A stretch of DNA of 64,000 nucleotides. Source: Cystobasidium ongulense. Its lineage: Eukaryota > Basidiomycota > Cystobasidiomycetes > Cystobasidiales > Cystobasidiaceae. Below, one piece after another: positions 10,988 to 20,861 of this stretch (position 1 is the first letter of the stretch; the number at the start of each line of letters is the position of its first letter). The translations under genes were made by a program, and so were the position numbers. Below the pieces are notes generated by a model, which had not been told where the DNA came from, searched no databases, and was given only the letters and a program-made list of their open reading frames with translations. The stretch spans positions 1,090,647 through 1,154,646 of the forward strand of contig BQUP01000002.1 of the NCBI GenBank assembly GCA_022835595.1, in the 5' to 3' direction.

Positions 10988-11399
10988 ATTATCCCTACTA
11001 CTGCCATGCAAGCATTACACCACCTCGCTAGCTAGTCCGGCGCAGAGCTCGATTCCCTCTACCGTCCTTTGATGAAACCCTTGCCCCAATTGGGTAACTG
11101 AAGGTCCTCTGGCCTTGCAAGGTTCCGTGCGGGTTTGAGTGGGAAGTTCGCAACAGCCGCGTGGATGATGGCATTCGTCTCATGGTCATGTGCCCCACTG
11201 TACGTCACAGAGGTCCTCGTAGTATGTTCATGTCAATGGGACCGTTCAGTATGGCTTCCAGTCAATGAGCCACGTCTTGACTCGATCTCCTGGACATATT
11301 TATTATAGTTAATCTCAGTCGGCAATGAAGAGAGAACAGTCTCAACTCTTACGAAACCGTAAAAACTGTTCTTTTCTCGATGCTCTGCCAACGTTTGGG
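10988..11399. other. Intergenic, convergent 3' ends
   Basis: Between the UNC-45 stop and the 3' region of copy B. A 67-codon open frame on the minus strand (11436-11233, MGKEHLQRAHKVAQ...) has protein-like composition but no recognisable domain. It could be an extra exon of copy B or chance; I leave it uncalled. Confidence 0.3.
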
Positions 11400-11537
11400 C
11401 TACTTTATGAGCTCTTTGCAGATGTTCCTTACCCATGTAGTTAGATCAGATCTTTCGCCCTGCCCATTATCTTCACTTTCAATCTTAAAAGCCGTCTCAC
11501 TATGATTGGAGCGCGAGGCACGAATGCTACTAGTATT

Positions 11538-12488
11538 TCAATTACTTCCATGGTGGGCCCTGGGCCACGAGCCTGTGGCCCCACTCCCGTCGCGGCGTTC
11601 CGTTCCGCTGTGTTCGTCGGTTGGAGAAATTGGTGAAACATCATAAGTGTCATCAGCCGGCGCTTGACTCGTAGATGAAACGCTCCCGGAGCGGCGGTGG
11701 TCATGTTCAGCCTGACGCCTACCGCGGTCTCGGCGAGAGCGATGACGCTGGTCACCAGTCCCCGACACACCCCTTTCAGAACCGCTGTCAGGCAGTGATC
11801 GGGGCGGCCGGTCACGTGGTGAAGCCGACCCATAAACCGTCGTTGATGATGAGTTCGACTGGTTCCACACACGGGGTGGTGTGCCGGACCTACTATGGTT
11901 CCTCCTAGCGTCGTTCCTGCCATCATTGTCCACAATTGGAGCTCGACCGCGGGGGCGGGAGGGAGCCCGACGGTCACCGCCATCTCCATCGTCAGTGGCG
12001 CTGTGCCCTCCCCTTCTAGGGGCCGAAGGGGGGCGGGAAGAGGCAGACCGTTCTCTGGTCGAATGCCCTGTTTGGCTACTATGGTTCCTCCTAGCGTCGC
12101 TCCTGTCATGATTGTTCATATCATTTCCAGTTCCATCGTGGACGGGGCGGGAGCCAGAGCCATGACCTTGTGGGTTTTCTTCATCAAAAGCAGCCTCGGG
12201 GCTGTCCCTCTTATCGCGTTGGCACTTCCTGTAGAGCACAAACGCCACTGCGCAGAAATCGGCACCGATGCCCGCAAACAAATACAGCAGGCTACGTTCT
12301 GCATAGTCATCACTGGCGCTTCCGGAGGAAGCCTGAGGACGACCATCGATGGTCCTGCTGGAAGGTGTGGCAGCCGCGGTCGAGGTAACGTAAGAATTTG
12401 GTCGCGCAGGTGCTGCACAGACGACTGTCAGGGCACTAGCTACGAATATTATAATCAGGGGATCGAGGTATGATGACTTTAGCAGCAT
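11538..12488 (-). CDS. Signal-peptide, single-TM protein with Arg/Ser/Asp-rich tail, copy B
   Basis: 316 residues from ATG 12488 as a single exon. The leader MLLKSSYLDPL...FVASALTVVCAAP is almost the same as in copy A. A Ser/Thr-rich stretch, a TM helix at about 66-86 (SLLYLFAGIGADFCAVAFVL) and a long hydrophilic tail follow, rich in Arg, Ser, Asp and His with an internal repeat (DARRNHS twice, about 62 codons apart). A 65-nt intron lies in the 5' leader (12501-12565). An alternative 3' end is possible: a donor near 11571 joined to CATAG at about 11492 opens a frame containing FKIESEDNGQGERSDLTTW that ends at 11400. Unknown function; inferred type I membrane protein paralogous to copy A. Confidence 0.6.
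   Translation of the reverse strand: MLLKSSYLDPLIIIFVASALTVVCAAPARPNSYVTSTAAATPSSRTIDGRPQASSGSASDDYAERSLLYLFAGIGADFCAVAFVLYRKCQRDKRDSPEAAFDEENPQGHGSGSRPVHDGTGNDMNNHDRSDARRNHSSQTGHSTRERSASSRPPSAPRRGGHSATDDGDGGDRRAPSRPRGRAPIVDNDGRNDARRNHSRSGTPPRVWNQSNSSSTTVYGSASPRDRPPRSLPDSGSERGVSGTGDQRHRSRRDRGRRQAEHDHRRSGSVSSTSQAPADDTYDVSPISPTDEHSGTERRDGSGATGSWPRAHHGSN
11891..12116 (-). repeat. Internal direct repeat in the tail of copy B
   Basis: The stretch 11891-11930 recurs at 12077-12116 with few differences (shared core TACTATGGTTCCTCCTAGCG on the + strand). The 186-nt spacing is a multiple of three, so both copies are read in the same frame as an Asp/Arg/Asn/His-rich motif. Confidence 0.75.
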
Positions 12489-13177
12489 GCTGGAAAAAAT
12501 CTGTTTAAAAAGCCGACAGTGTAAGATGACTGGCGTGAATTTGCATCCGCTTAACGTAGACTTACCGTTGTTGTGTTTCGCACTGTGCTGATGCCCTCTG
12601 TGCGAATATGATGGATAACGTGAAGAGCAGAAGAGGGAGTTTGCAGGGAACAGTTGTTCACTTGGTGTGTGTCTATATGTGGCTGTGAGGATGCAGAAGT
12701 GATGTGCAAGGCGTAGCCTTGTCCTCGCTGTTAGTTGATCAGTGAAGTTGAGGGGAGAGAGGGAGAGATATAAAGTTGCTAGCAGCTTGTAAAAAGGGCG
12801 AAATAGAGAGAGAGATGAGAGCGCCCCGCCTCAAGCGCTTGAACTCCGCTGAGCTAGATCGTATGTAGATGCTCACGTATCAAGCTCGCAGCCAGGATGT
12901 ATGCCGGTTCACACGGAATTCAAGCGTCATTAACGAGCCCTGGCGGCGAGCTGGCTTAGTGCTGATGCCATCGATTAACCCAAGAGCAGTATGATTTGGC
13001 CACGCCGCTGGGCAATGCTTGCTCCAATATTCCTGTTGCTCTCCGTCGCCAGTCATCGCCAGTCAGTGGGATATTCAGCTCCGCAGCAGGAACATGTGAT
13101 GGCATTCACGAAATCTCTTGCCCGCACTTGGCACATCTCTAGGCTTTCTAAATTGCTTTGACATTGGCCTCTAAGGT
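12489..13177. promoter_or_regulatory. Upstream region of copy B, with conserved 5'-UTR intron
   Basis: Contains the 5'-UTR intron of copy B (donor GTAAGT at 12565, acceptor AAACAG at 12501). Upstream sequence is homologous to 8280-8650. A TATA-like GAGATATAAAG lies near 12765-12775 on the + strand (CTTTATATC on the gene strand). Beyond about 12930 the similarity to the copy A region fades; 12930-13177 holds nothing I recognise. Confidence 0.45.
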
Positions 13178-14691
13178 TTACTTACTGAATATATAAGGCA
13201 GTATGAAAGAAAGTTTCTTCCTCTCCTCTTCAGGCCAAGCTTCAGGTTTTGTCATGACAGAATATCTCATACCTCCTTCTTCGCCATTGCCTAGAGCACC
13301 AGCGGCGACAGCTCGATGTACTTCAGCTAAGATAGCACTCGTAATCTTCTTGCTATTCTCGACATTGCGTGTGAGTGTAGCGATAACTTCGGCTACAGTG
13401 ACTGGCTCTTCTGTCACTCGCCATGCGTCGTAGTCGCTTTCAAGTGACAACGTAATTAGCAGTGTCTTTGCGGGAAGACTGCGCCCATCAAGATTCGCTT
13501 ACGTTGCTGTGCATACCAATGCATAGCTGTGGGCAGATGATTGTTGGTCAGTGGACAAACATAAGCCAATGGGGACATCATCGAATCAACCGACCTGATC
13601 TCGGCCTCTCGAGCTAGCTTGGACTCGGGTAAAGCGGACATGTTCTGCAACCGTAATAATCAGTTCCGACAGAAGTTTCGATCCGGCATTAATACCTGGA
13701 CTTACAATGATATCCCCTCCCCACATTCTGTACATGTTGCTTTCAGCTCTAGTAGAGAATTGTGGTCTAGCGAACACAAATATAAAAGTCAGGTCGTTAG
13801 AAAAGCAGAGTACATGGCTTCATATTATTCAAAGAAGGAGCGCTTACCCTTCCATCACAACAGCGGTCTTGTTGATGTGGATTTTCGGCCGTGGTACCTC
13901 CTCAGGCAATGTAGGAATGACGGATTCGACCATAGGAGCAATGAGCTTGATGAGCTCTGTTGAAAACGGGTCTCCGAACATGGCATGCGCTACTATCGAG
14001 TCTGGGAAGTACGTTGATGGTCGAATGCCCTGAAAGAGTAAGTCAGATTATACTCGGCGATTATGCGCCAACCAAGTAGACAATGAGAGCCGTATGCACA
14101 CCTTTGTTCGGTCAATGAGCTGGCTGGGCAGGACGAGGTCGCCAGGAGCAATCTCTTCCTGCAAGCTGCCTACGGCACTGAATGCGACAATAGCTTTGAT
14201 GCCCAAGCTCTTGAAGGCTGCAATGTTGGCTCTTGAAGGCACCGTTGAAGGCGTGATCTGGTGGTTGACTCCATGGCGGGCGATAAAGGCGATTTCCTCG
14301 CCAGATGGAAGTGCAAAGATGGAGATGGGAGAAGATGGCTTGCCCCATGGCTGCATTGGACACAGCTCAGCCTTTGAAGGTATGATCCAGGCTTCTTCCA
14401 GCCAGGCGCTTCCGGCTCACCGTGTCGACCTCGATGCTCCGGACGAGCGAGAGGTTGTCGAGCTTGTACAGGCCTGGAACCACGACAGGTGGAGGGGCAT
14501 GTCTGGTCAGATGCTAGCTACTACTGCTGTTAACATGCCATCCAGACGAAATGAGTTCTCACCACTGCCTCCAATGACTCCGACTGCAGTTTGACACGTG
14601 TGTGGGAAATGCTCAGCTTTGGACCAAGCAGACGACGACGCATGCTGCAGCGAGGACTAAAAGACTTGCCGACTATCTTGGATGCAGCCAT
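13178..14691 (-). CDS. MEU1: S-methyl-5'-thioadenosine phosphorylase
   Basis: Nine exons by inspection: a short first exon starting at ATG 14691, then an exon ending at 14563, then 14473-14421, 14350-14102, 14029-13848, 13766-13706, 13644-13595, 13526-13503 and 13436-13178. Family motifs appear in order: [105 protein letters not shown]. The enzyme cleaves methylthioadenosine (a polyamine-synthesis by-product) with phosphate, releasing adenine and methylthioribose-1-phosphate for methionine salvage in the cytosol. The first intron is not settled: the frame into VIGGSG needs a phase-1 donor and only weak ones exist (14563 to about 14660). The stop overlaps a GTAAGT, so an extra small 3' exon cannot be excluded. 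Confidence 0.85.
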
Positions 14692-14901
14692 TGTAGATCT
14701 TGCGCCTCTGCTTGGATTTCACAGGCTCGGTGTTGTCAGGCAAGAAAGAAACAGAGTACTCGTTGCGAGCTAGCTCTTGTTGATGACACTTATCTTCCAG
14801 TATGTTAATTGCAACATCATAAATTCTAGCCCCAATATGTTTACACGACTAGCTACTATGATACTTATCGGATATCTATCTCACAAGCCCATCAATGGAT
14901 G

Positions 14902-17900
14902 TTATAATGAATCGATGTTTTCACAGGCAGCATTAGAAGAGCCGGTGATATTGCTTTCGGGCAGACCTTCAAGTTCATGCGCTAGCCGCTCCCTCCAATT
15001 CAGCCAATGATCTCCAGGGCGTCCATAATGTCTACCGGATACTCCCAATACATTTGAACGTCTGCGCTTATTCTCTTGCATCGAAATGTCTCGTCTTGAG
15101 GGAATGAGACCCTCGTACGGCTGCTGAGCAACTGAAAGCCTTTCAAAGAAATCATCTGGAAGGTATGGCTCGGGATCATCGAGTACTGGTGTGCGCTCAG
15201 AACCAGCTTTCCTGCGGCTGCACGAGTCCAGCTTGTTTCCTCCCTCACGAACATAGGCTTCGCTGACATTGCCAAAATATGGTTTCGGAGGCACCAGTAG
15301 TGCTTCGTTGGCAGTTGGTAATGAGAACGGCAGCTGCGGACACCACCATCCCAAGTCAGCTCGCATCGAAAGCCTTCTCGGACAAGTCGTACTCACATTG
15401 AGGCGAGCTTCCAAAAGTTCTGACAAGTTTTCCCTTCGCAAGACAGGTACAAACTGCTCAAAGCTACAAGCCAATGGATCTCCGAAGATCTCATCAATAT
15501 GACGCTCTGCATCAGATCGCATATCCGATGTCCTCGAAGACTCGTTTGATCGCAGTGACACGCTCGTGCCTGTTTGCTGGCTGTCTATGCTAGCAGCGGA
15601 CGAAGATGACGAGGACACTCTGACCAGGTGCTGAGCAGCGTCCAAACCCTGTAGCATTCGCCGACGTCTGGCGAGAAATACAAGTTAGCTTTGTTCCGGT
15701 TGTTGCGTAGGCAGGTCTTGCTTACTCCCAGTCTTTCTGCAATTGCGATAGATATTGTGTACATTCTTCCGCAATCTTCGTTTCTTCCACTTCATGCCTA
15801 TAATCTTTGACTGCCTTTTGTAATTGCGCAGGATTCAAAGACTGCAAGTTCTGCATAGTCATCAACAAACCGTCTATTGAAGATTCTGACGACAAACATT
15901 GCAGCCATTGTAAGAGTTCATTAAGAGGTCGGAAGTGTGCTTGAACCATCTGAGGCGGTAAGCGATTTGTCCGCGCCCAGTCTTCAAGAGCAGAGACATT
16001 CAACCGGATTTGAACAGCCTTTGACCGGCAAAGGTACCGTTTCTATCAACGTAAACGTTCGGTAAGTCACCACATATGCCTGGGAGCTGAGAGAGAGCTT
16101 TATTTACCCTGGTCAAGATTCGATTGAACAGCTCCGATGCGATCCAATATAATAGCTGAGAGAAAGCTTGTACAACTATAGCAGGATGTCCTGCATAGTC
16201 GTAGTGTTGCATGAAGAAGAGTGTGGATGAGAGGATGGCAGTGACACGCTTAGGAGAGGGTTCTTCGTGAGTTTGCGGTGGTCTTTGGGATGGAGTCGAC
16301 GGAGATGAGAACATGCTCGTACGCAGAACTGCAGGCATAGAAGGTGTACGTATGCGACCGGTCGAAGTAGGTTCCGATGGCTGGTTTTTCAGAGGTGGGG
16401 TCTGATGAGGTGATTCATGATGAGCACCCCGATCCGGTGAGCCAAAGAGGCCAAGCACAGAAGGGCGGGAAGATGGAGAGCCAGTGATAGAACCGAAAGT
16501 ATCCTTCTTGGATCTGTTTGTCAATGCTTTGACGAATCGCCATTCTCCCTCGAATCGAATATCGCTATAGCCAGGTAAAGCTTCATGGTCGAGCATGGCC
16601 GCGTCAAGAACCTTGTCTAATCGCCTCTCTACATCTCTTATACAATAGACGAAGATGCGGCCTGATAGAAAGCAGTTGTAAGCATAGCATCCAAGATTTC
16701 CTTGGGTAACGGTAAAGCTTGCTTACCGATTGTATCGTACAGATTATCCTGATACTCGAGCGTGTTCTGCTGAGTCTGCGGATCCTTTCGCAGGTAATAC
16801 AAAAGAAGTATACAATTCGACAGCCAAAAAGCCGAGTTTGCGAGATTTTCTGGAAAGGTCTGCGAAAGCATCAAAATCAGCATTCCTACCTTCATTCCTG
16901 GGTGGCTAAGCGCGACTCACATTGATCGACGCTTCTATACGGTCGAGAGCACCCAACAGCAATTCACTCAGTAGGTCTTCACCCCCATAGCGAGAGGCGA
17001 ATCTAGTAGCCAAGAACAAGACATTGGCTGGAAAATTCCGTTCTTCCTGCGCTCTAGAAGGTTTGATTTCCATAGCTAGATCTAGCAAAGCAGGCAGTTC
17101 CTCCATTGAAAATGAAAGCATTTGAGTATTTAGACACTCTTCCCAGTTGAATATGGACCCCAACGACGCTGCGCTGGTTTCTCCATCGTCTTCCTCGTCA
17201 TGTCTCTCATCTGTCTCAGATGTATGCAGCATGCTGGGCGGTCTCTCTTGATTGATCGTCTCTACAACGAGCAGAGAGTAGTCGACTTCGAGCGTACGGC
17301 ATGATTCTGATGCCAGTTCAAGGAACGCTTGATGTCTTTGCTCTACCTGTGCGGAGAGGGTTCGCGTACTGCCTGAACACGAAGATGGTGGAAGACTTGA
17401 ATGTTTATATGATGCTGATGTGAAGCCTGCAGAGGGTAGAAGGCTTGGTGAGGCAGGTAATGATGCCATGCTCATGGTGCGACATCGTTGATTTTCGCCA
17501 CTTGCGCGTGTCTGTTGAGCTTCATGAGCCTTTTTCTGCACTGCATGGTCATCGTTTCTAGCCTCATCTTTTAGGGCTTTCTCTTGTTCATGTAGTATTT
17601 CACGTAGTACTTCCCCTATAGAGCCTTTACGAATTAAATCTGTAGCAGCAAGTCCTGTTTTTGATCGAATTGATGTTTTGGCTTTACGATTAATTAAGAA
17701 AGATGAAAGTGGAAGATCTACAAAATAAAGCAAGGAAAGGGAGTCAGCTAAAAGGAAAGATCCGAAGCCAGTCCTTCTGTGTTCCCGCAGTGTATCCCTG
17801 CTTACCACCTCTTTGGAAAGCCCAAAAGAGAGCCGTCCAGCCACGACTATCTGTTGCATCGATGTCGGCTCCATGTTCCAAGAGCAATCTTACAGCTTCA

Positions 17901-18202
17901 CCATGCCCAAATACAGCAGCTAGAACAATAGCGGGTGCTCCGTTCTCATCTCTAGCATTGATGTCGAGCCGGCCTGTATTGCCAGCCTGATTGACGCCCG
18001 CATCGCCGGCAACTTGTCGTTGTATTGATTGCAGCTGGGTTTCGAGCAGCCACTCCAAGAGCTCCATCTGCCCCGCTGTGACAGCTTGAATAAAGGTATA
18101 GTGTATCTTTGCGCATTTCTCGTCGTTCGTGTACTCGCTGCTGTCTAGCATAGCTTGCAAACGAAAGGTCGAGGGTGCCAGCGCGTCGAGCAGTTCATCC
18201 AT
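14902..18202 (-). CDS. Ankyrin-repeat and DIL (dilute) domain protein
   Basis: Seven exons, all in phase: 18202-17806, 17717-16921, 16859-16727, 16661-16108, 16042-15726, 15667-15397, 15333-14902 (966 residues). N-terminal ankyrin repeats span about 30-135 (ENGAPAIVLAAVFGHGEAVR and LLLEHGADIDATDSRGWTALFWA). A charged low-complexity linker follows. The DIL domain covers about 370-800: NSAFWLSNCILLLYYLRKD, GRIFVYCIRDVERRLDKVLD, SELFNRILTRKRYLCRSKA, VQIRLNVSALEDWARTNRLP. In class V myosins the DIL domain binds cargo, but here there is no motor domain. Fungi have an uncharacterised ankyrin+DIL family with this layout (an S. pombe member is known); its role, perhaps as a Golgi or vesicle adaptor, is inference. 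Confidence 0.85.
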
Positions 18203-18774
18203 GTTGACTGCTGCGTTGCCAGCTGCTGGGCAGGTCAGTCGACCCGCGACCTTGCGGATGTCACCGGCTGCGTGTGGGTCGCCTGTGTAGATCTAGAGAC
18301 ATGAGATTGAGAGTCGAGTGCTCCGTTTGACGTTCAAGGTGTCTTGCGGTTGTTGTGCAGAGAAGAGTGTGTGCTCGAACCAGCTGTGCGCGTATTGCAC
18401 CCAGCTCGAAAGCGTGGCGCTCGGACAGGCATTGAGACTATGCTTCAGTGCGCTCAGCGAATGTCAATATAGAAAGCTTGGAAGAATACATCAAACGCTA
18501 GATTATTTCCCTCATCAACAGGTGAATAGCAAGGTCCAGAGATGCTGGAAATGCACGTGCAAATGGTGGCGACCTCAATCTCAGGCGAGGCAACGATTTT
18601 ATAGCTTGTCCCTCTGCACATAACGTAGATACTGGATACTGCTATACTAATTACACTTAACTGTAAGTATACTAGAAATCCTGATTGTTGGCTGATAATT
18701 AGTATAAATGTCCACAGCTGTCTTTTCCAGCTTGAACACTTGTTGCTTCAACGTTATTATCGAGACTAGATAGC
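18203..18774. other. Intergenic region upstream of the ankyrin-DIL gene
   Basis: Promoter of the ankyrin-DIL gene and 3' end of the multi-TM gene, both on the minus strand. A 101-codon + strand frame (18318-18623) is Cys-rich but has no start context or homolog I recognise. The part from 18620 to 18775 is AT-rich and probably 3' UTR/terminator. Confidence 0.35.
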
Positions 18775-19918
18775 TTAATAGATCCAAGCACTCTGCATAT
18801 CCGGGTACCACCATCCGATAGGCACCATCAGCATACCAATTGTGACAAGAGCTTCAGGCAGCACCCTGATGGATGGATTTCGAGAGGTGACGAGGAATGG
18901 AGAACATGCATAGGGTCAGCATCGTACGCATCATCCTATGCCTTGTTTCTATCAGTCTGTACTTGATAAAAAGGGACCTACCAGAGAACGTGGAAGGCAG
19001 CCATGCTGTTCCGTACCCAACTTGAAGTGTCTCGTTGCCATCTTAGTTCGAGGTAAATAATAGGTATGAGCAGGAAGAGTGTCTAAGGGAGTGTCAATGT
19101 AAGCTGAGATACAAACATCAAGAACTGAAACAGAATGGTCACGACTCACCAAGAAGGTTAAGAAGATGCCAGTAGGAGCATGAGTAGCTCTAGCCCAAAA
19201 AGGGGTGAATAGCATGAATAAAAACAATAAACCCCAGAAAGTGAAAAGGACAATAGTAAAAGCGTGGTATATGCCTTTAACATCTTCCCTTCCTAATAGA
19301 GCAGAATATACTATTGCTATTATCAAATTTGCGAATAAAAGAATGGAAAGTGAATGAACTGCTACCCTATATCTATGCAAAAACCAGCTCGATGGATGTG
19401 CACGAGATAAATGGAAGTGTTCTGCTTTTAGGATTATCATTTGATAGCATAGTAATAGGAAGCCAATTGCTAGCAGTGCTTGTACGGCTACGTTGAAGGA
19501 TAAAAGTTCGATGAAAGGTATCAGCTTCGAGAATAGGCAGAAACATTGGAGACTACATCCAAATGCATAGCAGCTCACCTCTGATTAAAGATAGAGAAAT
19601 ATCGTCATTGTTCTTCCAATATAGCCTAGCTGAGAAAGCAGCAATCTGTACAGCCGTGTGGAGTACGACAGGTAGGAGACCAGGAGCCCATCTGAATCTA
19701 TGAAGAGCTACGAAGAAGGCGACGATGTAGAAGATGAGCCAGACTATCTCTCTGTGTTTGTTGTAGGCGTGCGAGGCGGTACCGCAACGCAGTAGTTCAG
19801 ACAGTATACGTCTACTTTGGAATACTGTAGACGATCCCACTCACGGAGCTTGTAAGACGGGCGTGACGAACATCTGCTGCTGCGCCTTGAGGGCGTCGTA
19901 GTTCAAGTATGTGGACAT
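18775..19918 (-). CDS. Orphan multi-pass membrane protein (about 6-7 TM)
   Basis: Five exons, phases consistent: 19918-19845, 19811-19579, 19487-19150, 19082-18982, 18865-18775 (278 residues). After a short hydrophilic N-terminus come hydrophobic helices: REIVWLIFYIVAFFVALHRF, PGLLPVVLHTAVQIAAF, AVQALLAIGFLLLCYQMII, SLSILLFANLIIAIVYSALL, AFTIVLFTFWGLLFLFMLFT, TLFLLIPIIYLEL and a C-terminal VLPEALVTIGMLMVPIGWWY. I do not recognise the family; the layout resembles several fungal seven-TM families without a diagnostic motif. Splicing was guided by continuous helices and the last exon is supported by an exact phase match. The first intron would be only 33 nt (19812-19844), well below the usual minimum here. 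Confidence 0.6.
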
Positions 19919-20861
19919 GCTTCGTGATGTTGTCAAATGTTGGCTATGTGCTTGTTAGCGGCCTATTACAGTGCCTTCTCGTTGGCTGTGACACTGGTTA
20001 GTCTGGAAGTGGGAGAGAGGGAAGGGAGGTCAAGTAGGTGGACCGTCAGACATGCGCCATGTCAGTAAAGAGAGTGTGAGAAGGGCATTGTGTTCTGGGT
20101 CTGCAGGCTTTGTGCTTTGTTGCGGCATGTAAGCGATGACCTTCTTTTGTGCATCCTTGCTAGGACCAATCTGATGTTTGAGATTCAAAGGTCGTGGTCA
20201 CCTGTGTAGCTACAGTGCTTCTTCATAGCCAGCGACCTCTCCTCAAAGCGATGCCGTATCTTTACGCTTGCAAGTAGAAGTAGATGCATGCGTTGTAGTT
20301 GCCCCACCACCTCGACCGTGCCATGCCATGCAGTGGGAAGAGCACACCGACCGTCGGGAAGGGCAACGCAAGCAGGCAGCATGCATGCGAGGTGGTCGTC
20401 TTTGTGCTGTATACCAATGCAATGTGCTCCTCCCTCGTCATGCGTGTCGTCTGCTGCCCAAAAGCGAGGCCAGCCCATTGCCCGATCCGGTAGGCAGCGA
20501 GATGGAGAGAATTGCTGGATTTGATATTTGATAATAATTGCAATACTAATGCAGAGATGGACGGCGTGTCTGCCGCATCTCTCTTTCCCTCTTAACGCTT
20601 CACCTTCTTGCTTTCGATATCGTCTATCCTCCGTCCCCGTCGTGTTGCCGCCCATCACCATCGCGTCCACCCATCAATTTATTTTATTTTGCATGCCTCA
20701 GCCTCATATCGACAACAGAGCACAACACAAGCAGAGGACCGCAGCTCTCACTCTCCCCAAGCATACACACAACACGACACTACACTCCTCAAGCCACTGG
20801 GCACGCTCAGCGAGGACTAGCCACATAAGAGCAATCTACGCGCAGGAAGAAAGATATAATA
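19919..20861. promoter_or_regulatory. Divergent promoter region
   Basis: Separates the start of the multi-TM gene (-) from the start of the transporter gene (+). It has many overlapping short frames on both strands (up to 161 codons at 20670-20185) with no start context or domain, which fits GC-rich non-coding DNA. Pyrimidine-rich and AC-rich tracts precede the transporter ATG at 20862. Confidence 0.4.

Noticed and set aside
11441-12473. Long alternative frames (222 codons -, 192 codons +) overlapping copy B
   Set aside because: They overlap the better-supported frame with the conserved signal peptide; GC-rich repetitive tail DNA lacks stops in several frames.
18318-18623. 101-codon Cys-rich + frame
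   Set aside because: Lies in the ankyrin-DIL promoter, no signal peptide, no splice-supported extension.
20185-20670. 161-codon minus-strand frame in the divergent promoter
   Set aside because: Overlaps several other frames, no start context, no domain, low-information composition.
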